Made by a program: the position numbers and the translations under genes. Of a stretch of DNA of 64,000 nucleotides, positions 47,465-56,092 are shown piece by piece (the stretch's first letter is position 1; each line of letters opens with the position of its first letter). The notes beneath the pieces are model-generated. The model did no database searches. It was not told where the DNA came from and saw only the letters and a list, made by a program, of their open reading frames with translations. The stretch is taken from assembly GCF_004137345.1 (NCBI RefSeq), contig NZ_SDWV01000006.1, positions 1-64,000 on the forward strand, read 5' to 3'. This DNA is from Nocardioides zhouii. GTDB taxonomy: Bacteria; Actinomycetota; Actinomycetes; Propionibacteriales; Nocardioidaceae.

Positions 47465-49245
47465 CCGCAGCCGGCGCGGGACACGCCGGCCACCTTGACC
47501 GGGAGCCGACCCGGCGCGGCGGCCCGGCCGAGCAGCACGTCGACCAGCACCTCCATCGCGCCGGCCGTGTCGCCGTAGGTCGCGATGCGGGTGGGGGCAC
47601 CGACCTGCCCGAGCACCCACGGGCTGTCCGTGGCCACCGCGACGTCGCCGTCGACCGGCGCGTCGTGGAAGCCGGAGAACCCGATGCCCGTCCCGGCCGA
47701 GAGCCGGGTGTCCTCGCGGGCGTTCCAGGCACCGAGGCGGCGTACGCGCCCGGCCTCGTCCTTCTTCCAGGCCCGCACGCGCAACTTGTAGTGCCGCTTG
47801 CCCTCCTTGGCCTTGCGCTCCGGCCGCGGAACGGCGGTGCCGAGACGGTCGGGCGGTGGCCGGCGCTGGAGGACGGTGAGGCCGGCCCCGATGGCGGCGG
47901 CCGCGAAGGTGGCGACGGCGCCCGGGTCGCCGTAGGGGTGGACCGTGGTGTCGACCAGGGCTCCCGAGCAGGCCCCGTCCGTGACGGTGATGGCTGCTGC
48001 CGAAAGGCTGCGCGAGGCGGCGCGGGCCGACCCGACGGCCTTGCCCTTCGCCCCGGCGAGGTGCGTGAGGAGGGCGATCTGCCGCGCGGCGGACTGCTCC
48101 AACCGGCGGCGCGCGAGCGACCCGGACCTGACGGCCTCGACCAGGGCCGTACGCGCGAGCGCGGGCGACTGCGGCATCAGCAGCACGTCGGCGCCGGCGC
48201 GCATCGCCTGGACCGCGACCCGGCCCGGCGGGCGACCGCGGGTGACGCCGGCCATCCGGAGGGAGTCGGTCACCACGAGACCGTCGAAGCCGAGCTCGTC
48301 GCGGAGCAGGCCGGTCACGACCTTGCGCGACAGCGACGAAGGCACGCGCGGGTCGATCGCCCGGACGTCGATGTGCCCGACCATCACCGACGGCAGCCCG
48401 GCCTCGACCGCCTCGCGGAAGGGCACGAGGTCGGAGGACTCGAGGTCCTTCAGCGACTTGGTCTGCACGGGAAGGGTCAGGTGGCTGTCGGCGGGCACGG
48501 ACCCGTGGCCGGGGAAGTGCTTGATCACCGGCAGCACCCCGGACTCCGCGAACCCGGTGCTCGCCGCGACGACGTGCTCGGCCACGGTGGCCGGCCTCGA
48601 CGAAGGGGATCGGGACCCGATCGTGGGGTCCCCCGGGCCGGAGGTGACGTCGGCGTCGGGCGCGAAGTCGACGGTGAACCCGAGCCCACGCAGCTCGGCA
48701 CCGCTGGCGGCGTACGCCCGCCGCGTGAGCGTGGGGTCGCCCGCCGCTCCGGCGCTCATGAAGGTCGGGAACCGGGTGGCCGCGCGACGCAGGCGCTCGA
48801 CGACGCCACCCTCCTGGTCGACGCCGAGGAACAGCGGCCACTTCCGCCTGACCTGGCGGGTGAGGGCGGCGTTCACACCGGAGATCTGGGCGGCCGAGGC
48901 GACGTTGGAGTCGAACGCGATCACTCCGCCGAGGTGGAGGTCCCGCACCATCGCCACCGGCGCCCGGGTGCCGGTCCAGTCGGCGACGATCACCTGGCCC
49001 GCGAGGTCGGGGAGCCGCATTCGGCCGACGATCTGGGCCGCGCGGTCGAGCTCGGTGCGGTCCGGGCCCCATCCCTCATCGAGCCCGAGCTCCTCCGAGG
49101 GGGTCGGTGGGACCGTGGGCGTCGCGCTGGCCGCGGCGCTGCGCGCCTCCTCGTCCTTGACCGGCGCGGCACCGTCGCCGCTGCACGCCGCGGTCGACGC
49201 GACCAGCGCGAGCGTCGCGAGGAGCGCGGTCAGGCGGGCGGACAT
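47458..49245 (-). CDS. GH3-family beta-N-acetylhexosaminidase-like lipoprotein with C-terminal extension
   Basis: The 595-residue product has a lipobox (LVASTAAC, Cys 21) and a GH3 barrel: VDQEGGVVERLRR, FAPDADVT and the NagZ motif KHFPGHGSVPADSH (about 238-251), then VVTDSLRMAGV. Such enzymes remove N-acetylglucosamine in peptidoglycan recycling. The roughly 210-residue C-terminal part resembles the second GH3 domain used as a binding module, and the usual closing segment is replaced by a Lys/Arg-rich stretch (RKAKEGKRHYKLRVRAWKKD). The start is ATG 49245. Confidence 0.88.
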   Translation of the reverse strand: MSARLTALLATLALVASTAACSGDGAAPVKDEEARSAAASATPTVPPTPSEELGLDEGWGPDRTELDRAAQIVGRMRLPDLAGQVIVADWTGTRAPVAMVRDLHLGGVIAFDSNVASAAQISGVNAALTRQVRRKWPLFLGVDQEGGVVERLRRAATRFPTFMSAGAAGDPTLTRRAYAASGAELRGLGFTVDFAPDADVTSGPGDPTIGSRSPSSRPATVAEHVVAASTGFAESGVLPVIKHFPGHGSVPADSHLTLPVQTKSLKDLESSDLVPFREAVEAGLPSVMVGHIDVRAIDPRVPSSLSRKVVTGLLRDELGFDGLVVTDSLRMAGVTRGRPPGRVAVQAMRAGADVLLMPQSPALARTALVEAVRSGSLARRRLEQSAARQIALLTHLAGAKGKAVGSARAASRSLSAAAITVTDGACSGALVDTTVHPYGDPGAVATFAAAAIGAGLTVLQRRPPPDRLGTAVPRPERKAKEGKRHYKLRVRAWKKDEAGRVRRLGAWNAREDTRLSAGTGIGFSGFHDAPVDGDVAVATDSPWVLGQVGAPTRIATYGDTAGAMEVLVDVLLGRAAAPGRLPVKVAGVSRAGCGQ

Positions 49246-49276
49246 CCCGTCATGGTGGCACGACCCACGGACGAGC

Positions 49277-49729
49277 TCACCTGCCGTGCCGCTCCGGTCG
49301 CTCCCACGGCCAGTCCGCCTCGAGCCACGCCGCCACGGCGTCCGCGAGGGGTACGTCGAGCTCGGCCCGGTCGGCGCGTACCCACGACTGCACGTCGACG
49401 TCGTGCTCCGTCGACCTCGTCGGGTAGAGGTAGACGCACCCGATGACCTCGTCCGTGGCCGGGTCGAGCACGGTGAACGTGAACCCCTTGCGTGCCTCGA
49501 AGTCGGCCGCGTGCCGGGTCAGGTCGCCGAGGTTGGCCTCGGAGGACATCCCGCCGACGGGCGGCCAGCGCCCGTCCGGGTAGCCCGGCGTCGAGCGGAT
49601 GTGCTCGATGCTCGAACCCCAGGCGGCGAGGTCGGAGTCGTTGTGCTGCGGCCCCAGCGGCTCCAGCCGGAACGCGTCGGCCACCAGAGCCCTCGGGGCC
49701 ACGAAGTCCGGCGGGACGAAGTCGGTCAC
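49277..49729 (-). CDS. GNAT-family acetyltransferase-like protein
   Basis: The 150-residue product (FRLEPLGPQHNDSDLAAWGSS...FTFTVLDPATDEVIGCVYLYP) follows the GNAT pattern, but the acetyl-CoA loop (R-x-x-G-x-G/A) is not clear, so activity is uncertain. The start is GTG 49729, overlapping the MBL stop as GTGA. It is the third gene of the mscR-MBL-GNAT unit. Confidence 0.7.
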   Translation of the reverse strand: MTDFVPPDFVAPRALVADAFRLEPLGPQHNDSDLAAWGSSIEHIRSTPGYPDGRWPPVGGMSSEANLGDLTRHAADFEARKGFTFTVLDPATDEVIGCVYLYPTRSTEHDVDVQSWVRADRAELDVPLADAVAAWLEADWPWERPERHGR

Positions 49730-50346
49730 AGGTTCGCCTTCTCCGCACCGATCGTGGTGTCCGGGCCGTGGCCGGTGTGCACGACCGTGTCGTCGGGGAG
49801 GTCGAAGAGCTTCGAGCGGATCGAGCGCACGATGAGGTCGGAGTCGCTGAACGACCGGCCGGTCGCTCCCGGGCCGCCCTCGAAGAGGGTGTCGCCGGTG
49901 AAGACGCAGCCCAGGTCGTGGACGTAGAGGCAGACCGCACCGGGCGCGTGGCCGGGCGTGTGGATCACCGTGACCGCGGCGCCACCGATGGTCAGCGTCA
50001 TCCCGTCAGAGAGGTCGACGTCCCACAGTTCGGCCCCCTCCTCGTCGCCGCCGTGGGTGAGCTCCCACAGGGGACGGTCGTCGGGGTGCAGCAGGATCGG
50101 CGCGCCCGTGGCCACGCGCAGCGCCGGAGCGACGCGTACGTGGTCGTCGTGCGCGTGCGTGCACACGATGGCCTTCACCGCACGGCCCCCGACGAGGCGG
50201 AGGATCGCGTCGACGTCGTGCGGGGCGTCGATGACGAGGCACTGCTCGTCGTCACCGATCACCCACACGTTGTTGTCCACCTCGTGGGTCTCGCCGTCGA
50301 GGCTGAAGGTCCCGGAGACGACGGCGTGGTCGACACGTGCGCTCAC
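49726..50346 (-). CDS. Metallo-beta-lactamase-fold hydrolase linked to mycothiol formaldehyde detoxification
   Basis: The 206-residue product has the zinc motif [10 protein letters not shown] (H-x-H-x-D-H, about 62-71), [26 protein letters not shown] and [13 protein letters not shown], the glyoxalase-II-like set. It follows the mycothiol-dependent formaldehyde dehydrogenase with a 4-base GTGA overlap, as in other actinobacteria (Rv2259-Rv2260). It may hydrolyse S-formylmycothiol to formate and mycothiol; this is inferred. The start is GTG 50346. Confidence 0.88.
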   Translation of the reverse strand: MSARVDHAVVSGTFSLDGETHEVDNNVWVIGDDEQCLVIDAPHDVDAILRLVGGRAVKAIVCTHAHDDHVRVAPALRVATGAPILLHPDDRPLWELTHGGDEEGAELWDVDLSDGMTLTIGGAAVTVIHTPGHAPGAVCLYVHDLGCVFTGDTLFEGGPGATGRSFSDSDLIVRSIRSKLFDLPDDTVVHTGHGPDTTIGAEKANL

Positions 50347-51461
50347 AGGACCACGACCGAGCGCAGGACGGTGCCGGAGTGCATCTTGTCGAAGGCCGCC
50401 TCGACGTCGCCGAGGCTGATCTCCTCGGTCACGAACGCGTCCAGGTCGAGCCGCCCCTGCTGGTAGAGGTCGACGAGCATCGGGAAGTCGCGTGACGGGA
50501 GGCAGTCGCCGTACCACGACGACTTCAGCGCGCCGCCGCGTCCGAAGACGTCGATGAGCGGGATCTCGGGGATCTTCATGTCCGGCGTCGGCACGCCGAC
50601 GAGGACGACGGTGCCGGCCAGGTCGCGGGCGTAGAACGCCTGCTTCCACGTCTCCGGGCGGCCGACCGCATCGATGACGACGTCGGCGCCACCCTCGTGA
50701 CCCGTCGCGTCCGGCGGCGGGGTCAGCGACCGGATCGCCTCGACCGGGTCTGCGTCCTTCGAGTTCACCGTGTGCGTCGCGCCCATCTTCTTCGCGAGCT
50801 CGAGCTTCTTGTCGTCGATGTCGACCGCTATGATCCTCGACGCACCGGCCAGCACCGAGCCGGCGATCGCGGCCATGCCGACGCCACCGCACCCGATGAC
50901 GGCGACCGTCGAGCCGCGCCCGACGTTGCCGGTGTTGATCGCCGCGCCGAGACCGGCCATCACGCCGCACCCGAGCAGGCCGACGGCCGCGGCACGGGCC
51001 GACGGGTCGACCTTGGTGCACTGGCCCGCGGCGACGAGCGTCTTCTCCGCGAAGGCGCCGATGCCGAGTGCGGGCGAGAGCTCCGTGCCGGCCAGGTCGC
51101 CCTCGGCGAGCGTCATCTTCTGGGTGGCGTTGTGGGTCGCAAAGCAGTACTGCGGCTCGCCGCGGTTGCAGGCCCGGCAGTCGCCGCACACCGCGCGCCA
51201 GTTGAGGACGACGAAGTCGCCCGGCGCCAGCCCGGTGACGTCCGGGCCCACGCTCTCCACGACGCCCGCGGCCTCGTGGCCGAGCAGGAAGGGGAACTCG
51301 TCGTTGATCCCGCCCTCGCGGTAGTGCAGGTCGGTGTGGCACACCCCGCAGGCCTGGACCTGCACCACGGCCTCGCCCGGCCCGGGGTCGGGCACGTTGA
51401 TGGTGGTGAGCTGCACCGGCTCGCCCTGGGCGAGTGCGACGACGGCCTTGACCTGCTGCAT
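50343..51461 (-). CDS. mscR: S-(hydroxymethyl)mycothiol dehydrogenase
   Basis: This zinc alcohol dehydrogenase of 372 residues oxidises the formaldehyde-mycothiol adduct and may also reduce S-nitrosomycothiol. Motifs: catalytic zinc [14 protein letters not shown] and [12 protein letters not shown]; structural zinc [18 protein letters not shown] site [15 protein letters not shown]. The start is ATG 51461, with AGGAGA 6 bases upstream; longer readings lack support. Mycothiol dependence places the host in Actinobacteria. It leads the three-gene detoxification unit. Confidence 0.9.
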   Translation of the reverse strand: MQQVKAVVALAQGEPVQLTTINVPDPGPGEAVVQVQACGVCHTDLHYREGGINDEFPFLLGHEAAGVVESVGPDVTGLAPGDFVVLNWRAVCGDCRACNRGEPQYCFATHNATQKMTLAEGDLAGTELSPALGIGAFAEKTLVAAGQCTKVDPSARAAAVGLLGCGVMAGLGAAINTGNVGRGSTVAVIGCGGVGMAAIAGSVLAGASRIIAVDIDDKKLELAKKMGATHTVNSKDADPVEAIRSLTPPPDATGHEGGADVVIDAVGRPETWKQAFYARDLAGTVVLVGVPTPDMKIPEIPLIDVFGRGGALKSSWYGDCLPSRDFPMLVDLYQQGRLDLDAFVTEEISLGDVEAAFDKMHSGTVLRSVVVL

Positions 51462-51508
51462 GCGATGTCTCCTGTGTAGGTCGGGAGCCACGAGCCTCCC
51501 AAACAGAT

Positions 51509-51536
51509 GCAACCTCCGTCGACCCGGCCGCGTCCT
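51509..51536 (+). promoter_or_regulatory. Putative ECF promoter of the second sigma operon
   Basis: GCAACC (51509-51514), 16 bases, CGTCCT (51531-51536). The surrounding ATGCAACCTCCG is identical to the block at 39670-39681 in front of the first ECF sigma gene. CGTC is a common ECF -10. Confidence 0.5.
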
Positions 51537-51587
51537 CACCCCGACACGCCCCGTTCCGGGGCATCGGGTTCAGGCAGGAGGCGGACG

Positions 51588-52142
51588 GTGAGCGCGACAC
51601 TCGTCGACATGGGTTCCCAGGACCGACGCACCGACAAGGACGCCGACTTCTCGGCGTACATGTCCGCTCGTCAGCCCGCCCTCTACCGGACGGCGTACCT
51701 GCTCACCGGCGACCACGCCGGCGCCGAGGACCTCCTCCAGAACGCCTTCGCCAAGCTCTACCTGTCCTGGGACAGGATCCGGGACCGTGGGGCGCTCGAC
51801 GGCTACGTCCGGCGGGTGATGGTCAACGAGAACAACTCGCTGTGGCGCCGCGCATGGAAGCGCCGCGAGCACTCGACCGACACGATGCCGGAGACCGGCA
51901 CCACCGACACGTACGACGACGGGATGGGCGGGGCCCTCTGGTCCTTCGTCCAGACCCTGCCGCCCAAGCAGCGGGCCGTCGTGGTGCTGCGCTACTACGA
52001 GGACCTCAGCGAGGCCGAGATCGCCGAGGAACTGGGCATCTCCCCCGGCACCGTCAAGTCCCAGGCCAGCCGCGCCCTCGCCGCGCTGCGGGCCCGCGCC
52101 CCCCGCTCCCTCAACCCCCACGAGACCGGAGACGCACGATGA
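51588..52142 (+). CDS. ECF sigma factor, SigE family
   Basis: The 184-residue product has region 2 (LYRTAYLLTGDHAGAEDLLQNAFAKLY) and region 4 (LPPKQRAVVVLRYYEDLSEAEIAEELGISPGTVKSQASRAL), closely like the sigma factor at 39721. The start is GTG 51588 with AGGAGG 6 bases upstream; ATG 51609 is an alternative. Its stop overlaps the next gene as ATGA. Confidence 0.9.
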   Translation: MSATLVDMGSQDRRTDKDADFSAYMSARQPALYRTAYLLTGDHAGAEDLLQNAFAKLYLSWDRIRDRGALDGYVRRVMVNENNSLWRRAWKRREHSTDTMPETGTTDTYDDGMGGALWSFVQTLPPKQRAVVVLRYYEDLSEAEIAEELGISPGTVKSQASRALAALRARAPRSLNPHETGDAR

Positions 52143-53368
52143 GCAACACTCCCCTCGAGGACCAGGTCCACGACGCCCTGCACCGCAGGGTCGACTCGAT
52201 CCAGCACGCGCCCCTCACCGTCACCGACGTACGCCACCGCGCTCGCCGCATCCAGCGCCGCCGAACGGCGGTGGCCGGAGTGGCCGTCGCCGCGGTCCTC
52301 GCCATCGCGATCCCGTTCGGCCTCTCCGCCACCGGCTCCGGGCAGCGCAGCGACGTGCCACCCGCGACGCAGCCGCCGAGCCCGACCCCGACCCTGCAGC
52401 TGGGCAGCACCGTGATGGTGGACCCGCGCGGCGCCGAGGTGGTCGAGGAGACCCCCGTCCCGCTCCTGGACGTCGACGCCCCCAGCCTCATCACCCCCGA
52501 CGGCACGACCGACCTGCCGCACGTCTACGACACCATCACGCCCTACCTGGACGGCTACGTCGGCGTCGCTCTCAACGACCAGCCCGGCGTGCCCCCGGTC
52601 GCGATCGAGTTCTTGGGCGCCGACCTCCGGGTCGACGACGGTGGCAGTCCCACCGGCGGACTCATCGTGAGCCCGGACGGGCGGAGGATCGGCTGGTCGG
52701 AGTACGACGGCACCCGCTGGCGAGTCTTCGTCGCCGACCCTGCCGGCCAGGTGGAGTGGGTCGAGACCACGTTCCCGCCGTCGGCCGAGACCGAGACGGT
52801 GATACCCGTCGGCTTCGTCTCGGACGAGGCGGTGGCGGTGCGGGCGATGTACGACCTCGGCGACACCAAGACCTTCGTCGCCGGCGGCGGGCAGCCGGTC
52901 GAGGTGCAGGGCCTGCTGCAGGCCGACGCGGCCTCCCCCTCGCTCGGCGTCGTCGCGGGGATCACCGAGTTCCGACCGCAGGGGACCTGCTTCGGTGTCG
53001 TGGACGCCATCGCCCGCGACGGCGACCCTGTGTGGACCACCTGCGACCACCGGCTCGGGCCGTTCAGCGCCGGCGGTGCCTACGTGGTCGGCATCAGCGC
53101 GGAGGCCGACGGCAACGGCTCGCCGACCATCACGGTGCTCGACGCGGCCACCGGCAAGGAGGTCGTCACCTTCGAGGCCGTCCTGCCGCGCCGCACGGTC
53201 GGCGGGTTCTGGACCCAGATGGCCTGGGTCGGCGACGAGGCGCTCGTGGTCAGGATGTTCAGCGGGGACGACTACTTCATGATGCGGCTCGGCCTCGACG
53301 GCTCCGTGCAGCGCATCGGCATCCCGAGTGCTGGCGTGTCCGGCCTGCAGGTGGCCGTGCCGAGCTGA
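52139..53368 (+). CDS. Membrane-anchored protein coupled to the ECF sigma factor
   Basis: The 409-residue product has a cytoplasmic N-terminus (about 42 residues), one membrane helix (AVAGVAVAAVLAIAIPFGL, about 43-62), a Pro/Thr linker and an extracytoplasmic beta-rich domain with propeller-like blades (GLIVSPDGRRIGWSEYDGTRWRVFV). It has the same architecture and position as the product at 40236-41606, so it is probably the sigma factor's partner or sensor. No zinc anti-sigma motif is visible. Confidence 0.7.
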   Translation: MSNTPLEDQVHDALHRRVDSIQHAPLTVTDVRHRARRIQRRRTAVAGVAVAAVLAIAIPFGLSATGSGQRSDVPPATQPPSPTPTLQLGSTVMVDPRGAEVVEETPVPLLDVDAPSLITPDGTTDLPHVYDTITPYLDGYVGVALNDQPGVPPVAIEFLGADLRVDDGGSPTGGLIVSPDGRRIGWSEYDGTRWRVFVADPAGQVEWVETTFPPSAETETVIPVGFVSDEAVAVRAMYDLGDTKTFVAGGGQPVEVQGLLQADAASPSLGVVAGITEFRPQGTCFGVVDAIARDGDPVWTTCDHRLGPFSAGGAYVVGISAEADGNGSPTITVLDAATGKEVVTFEAVLPRRTVGGFWTQMAWVGDEALVVRMFSGDDYFMMRLGLDGSVQRIGIPSAGVSGLQVAVPS

Positions 53369-53383
53369 TGTCCCTGCGGCGCC

Positions 53384-53995
53384 TCAGCCGTCGCGCGGGC
53401 TCGGGCTCTGGTAGGTCGCGACGATCGAGTCGACGATCTCCGTCTGGCGCTCGGCCGAGAGCGCGTTGGGCAGCTGGATGTTGAGCTCGACGATCCACCC
53501 CGAGTCCCAGGTCCCCATCACGTGCTCGGTGAGGAACTTGTTGGCCTCGGCCGTGTAGTAGAACGCGCTGAGCCCGCCGAGCACCGTCCTCGGCTGCTCC
53601 TCGAACCCCCGGGGCTTGGCGCCCGGCTGCCACGACTTCCGCGTGGATGCGGCGATCGACACCTGCTCGCTCGAGGGGACCAGCCCCAGCAGCATCCCGC
53701 CCGAGCGGCCGTCGTCGACGGGCCCGATGGCCGTCGCGGCGATGAGGAACTCGTTGTTGATCCGCCACTTCTTCGGCGCGTTGACCCGGAACCCCTTCAG
53801 CTCGATCTCGACGCCGGTGGCCGGCTCCACCGTCGGCGTCGGCTCCGGCTCCGGGGCGTCGGAGGGGGTGGAGTCGCTCGAGGAGGGGCTCGAGGACGGA
53901 CTGTCCGAGCCGGCGCCCGGGGACTCACCACCGCCGCCGCACCCCGCCGCCACCAGTGCCAGCCCAGCCGCGGCCAGTGCTCCGCGTCGCCTCAT
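53384..53995 (-). CDS. Lipoprotein of unknown function
   Basis: The 203-residue product has a lipoprotein signal (MRRRGALAAAGLALVAAGC, Cys 19) and a Ser/Pro/Glu-rich linker. A beta-rich domain (VEIELKGFRVNAPKKWRI...LGGLSAFYYTAEAN...IVELNIQLPNA) resembles PsbP/LpqN-type proteins. The start is ATG 53995 because the signal peptide begins there. It is divergent from the WXG100-like gene. Confidence 0.75.
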   Translation of the reverse strand: MRRRGALAAAGLALVAAGCGGGGESPGAGSDSPSSSPSSSDSTPSDAPEPEPTPTVEPATGVEIELKGFRVNAPKKWRINNEFLIAATAIGPVDDGRSGGMLLGLVPSSEQVSIAASTRKSWQPGAKPRGFEEQPRTVLGGLSAFYYTAEANKFLTEHVMGTWDSGWIVELNIQLPNALSAERQTEIVDSIVATYQSPSPRDG

Positions 53996-54126
53996 GCCCA
54001 CGTCTCCCCGAGTCGTCCCAACGTCGTACGCCCTGACCGTAGCCGACCTCGTCGAGGATCTGCGCCTCGCGACACATCGTGCGAAAATCCCCACCACGAC
54101 GTGTTTCACCGCCCTCGGAGGCGGGA

Positions 54127-54582
54127 ATGGGGGACAACATGCTGATGGCGGACATCGGGCTGGTGGCGAATGCCTTGACGGCCCTCAACGTGGATCCGGA
54201 CCTCGTGGCCGAGGTGACGGAGATGTTGCTCGACAACTCCGACGACCTCAAGAGCCACATCGTCACGGACGTGGCCCCGGGCTGGTTCGGTGGCTCGAGC
54301 AACGCGCACCGCATCGGCGTCAACACCAAGATGGCCCACCAGGCCGTCGAGGAGGAGTTCCAGAAGCTCGCCGACTCCCTGCGGGGCTACAGCGAGGCGA
54401 TCAACCTGTGGGCCAACGAGGTGCGCGACGTCGACGGCACCAGCAACGCCGAGATGGTCCAACGGCAGACCGCCCTCGAGCAGGTCAACACCACGCTCGA
54501 CCATGCTCGCGACGAGTCCGGTGACAACAACATGGGCGACGGCAGCTACACCGAGCCCACCACCAGCGGGAGTGGCGCCTGA
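54127..54582 (+). CDS. WXG100-like helical protein, possible type VII secretion substrate or partner
   Basis: The 151-residue product is predicted to be two long helices around a short turn containing PGWFGGSSNAHR, close to the W-x-G of ESX proteins. The second helix (AVEEEFQKLADSLRGYSEAINLWANEV) fits the fold, and a flexible Ser/Thr tail follows. The start is ATG 54127 with GGAGG just upstream; ATG 54139 is possible. Its stop overlaps the next gene as TGATG. No ESX machinery gene is in the window. Confidence 0.6.
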   Translation: MGDNMLMADIGLVANALTALNVDPDLVAEVTEMLLDNSDDLKSHIVTDVAPGWFGGSSNAHRIGVNTKMAHQAVEEEFQKLADSLRGYSEAINLWANEVRDVDGTSNAEMVQRQTALEQVNTTLDHARDESGDNNMGDGSYTEPTTSGSGA

Positions 54583-56015
54583 TGAGCATCGGTCCCGAGC
54601 GCGCCAAACTGCGCCAGTACCTCCAGGGTGCGCGGCACGACGCCACCGGCGATGCCGGTCTCAACTGGTTCTCGAGCGGCGAGTTCCTCGACAAGGTCTC
54701 CCAGGCGATGATCGCCGGCGCGAAGACCGCCACTGGCGACAAGACCGGCGGGACGGGCCTGTCGGGCGTCACCGCACAGGCCGTGCTCGAGGCCTTCCAG
54801 GTGTCCGCGACCTCCATGCAGGACAAGTCCGTCAAGATCCAGGCCGCCGGCACCGCCCTCCAGGAGACCGCCGAGGTGATGCGCAAGGCCGAGGAGGCCG
54901 AGGCCACGATGGACGTGCTGGAGCAGCCGCCCGCCTACTCCGCGCCGAACTACTCCCCCGGCTACCAGCCCACCCCTGCCGAGATCACGGCAGAGGGCGA
55001 CAAGCGCTCGGCCGCCAACGCCAAGATGACGACGTACACCACGCAGCGCGCCGAGCAGGAGGGCGCCGCGTCCGACTGGTCGCAGAAGATGGACACCGCC
55101 TTCGTCACCGCGATCCCGCCGATGCAGGAGATCCACGGCGAGCCCGACCCGACGGAGCCGCCGCCTCCGGTTCCCGGCACCCCGGGCACGCCCGGAACCC
55201 CCGGAACCCCCGGCACCCCTGGCACGCCGACCGACCCGACGCCGAAGGACCCCGACCCCAAGGACCCCGATCCGGATCCCGATCCCGACCCGGACCCTGA
55301 CCCTGACCCGGACCCCGATCCCGACCCGGATCCCGACCCGGACCCGGATCCCGACCCCGACCCCAAGGACCCGAAGCCCCTTCCGAACCCGAACCCGACT
55401 CCCGGGCCGACCACCACGGTCATCGGGTCGTCGCAGAGCGGCATCACCTACAACCCCACGAGCGGCACCGTCTCCGCGCCGGTCTCGGCCGGCACCGGTC
55501 CGTCGGCGGGTGCCTCGGCAGCCGCACTGGGTGCGGCGGGCGGTGCGGGCGGCATGGCCGCTGGCGCCATCCGGCCCGGCGCGGTCCCGACATCAGCGAC
55601 GCGCGGCGCCACCCCGGTCCGGGCCATCGGCTCGACGGGGCGTGCCGGCAGCGCCGGCGCCCTGTCGCGGTCTGCCGGCTCCGCAGGCTCCACCGCCGGT
55701 CGCGCCGGCTCGGCCGGCAGTCCGGCCTCACGCGGTGCGGGTTCCGCCGGTGGTCGCGGCGCGGCTTCGGGCAGCACGTCCGGTCGCGGCAGCGCCGGTG
55801 GACGCGGCAGCGCCGGTGGCCGCAGTGCGGGCTCCAGCGCAGGTTCGCGCTCGGGTGGGCGCGGCTCGAGCGGCGCGCGTGGCACCGGAGCAGGCGGCGC
55901 CTCGGGCAAGGGTGGCCGCAAGGGCGAGGACGAGAAGACCACCGATCGTGACAGCCTGGTCTACGACCAGGACTGGCTCGGCGACGACGACGTCGCACCC
56001 GGCGTTCTCGACTGA
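54582..56015 (+). CDS. Pro-Asp-repeat protein coupled to the WXG100-like gene
   Basis: The 477-residue product has an N-terminal helical domain (about 1-180, including AQAVLEAFQVSATSMQDKSVKIQAAG), then PGT repeats and a run of Asp-Pro pairs. A Gly/Ser/Ala/Arg-rich low-complexity region (about 300-455) and an acidic end (DRDSLVYDQDWLGDDDVAPGVLD) follow. The layout recalls PPE-like or LXG-like type VII partners with a wall-spanning linker. No catalytic motif is seen. The TGATG overlap with the WXG100-like gene points to a heterodimer. Confidence 0.6.
   Translation: MSIGPERAKLRQYLQGARHDATGDAGLNWFSSGEFLDKVSQAMIAGAKTATGDKTGGTGLSGVTAQAVLEAFQVSATSMQDKSVKIQAAGTALQETAEVMRKAEEAEATMDVLEQPPAYSAPNYSPGYQPTPAEITAEGDKRSAANAKMTTYTTQRAEQEGAASDWSQKMDTAFVTAIPPMQEIHGEPDPTEPPPPVPGTPGTPGTPGTPGTPGTPTDPTPKDPDPKDPDPDPDPDPDPDPDPDPDPDPDPDPDPDPDPDPKDPKPLPNPNPTPGPTTTVIGSSQSGITYNPTSGTVSAPVSAGTGPSAGASAAALGAAGGAGGMAAGAIRPGAVPTSATRGATPVRAIGSTGRAGSAGALSRSAGSAGSTAGRAGSAGSPASRGAGSAGGRGAASGSTSGRGSAGGRGSAGGRSAGSSAGSRSGGRGSSGARGTGAGGASGKGGRKGEDEKTTDRDSLVYDQDWLGDDDVAPGVLD
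55168..55370 (+). repeat. PGT and DP coding microsatellite
   Basis: In-frame tandem hexanucleotide-like units encode PGT (about 55171-55227) and then Asp-Pro pairs (about 55236-55370) with varied synonymous codons (GACCCG, GATCCC, GACCCC). The mixture of codons suggests selection on the protein repeat rather than recent slippage. Confidence 0.8.
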
Positions 56016-56046
56016 GGCACCACCTCAGTCGCGAACGTCACGATGC

Positions 56047-56072
56047 AGGTCCCCGCTCTCGGGCGGGGACCT
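56047..56072. terminator. Bidirectional hairpin terminator
   Basis: AGGTCCCCGC (56047-56056), loop TCTCGG, GCGGGGACCT (56063-56072). It lies between the convergent Pro-Asp-repeat gene (stop 56015) and tsaD (stop 56093) and would serve both strands. Confidence 0.75.
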
Positions 56073-56092
56073 TCGTCATGTGCAGGCCCGCT

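Noticed and set aside
44672..49072. Very long minus-strand open frame (about 1466 codons)
   Set aside because: It lies antisense to recognisable methyltransferase and DUF1963 genes, and out of frame with the GH3 gene. Its product is Arg/Pro/Gly-rich low complexity, as expected from high-GC shadow frames.
52995..53282. Small plus-strand frame within the second sigma-partner gene
   Set aside because: It is Arg/Ser/Pro-rich and fully inside a real gene in another frame.
55168..55370. Repeat array considered as CRISPR-like or minisatellite
   Set aside because: Units are short coding repeats (PGT, DP) without spacers; no CRISPR structure was seen anywhere in the window.
54962..55447. Minus-strand Gly-Ser repeat open frame
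   Set aside because: It is the complement of the Asp-Pro repeat in the plus-strand gene; no independent start signal or domain.
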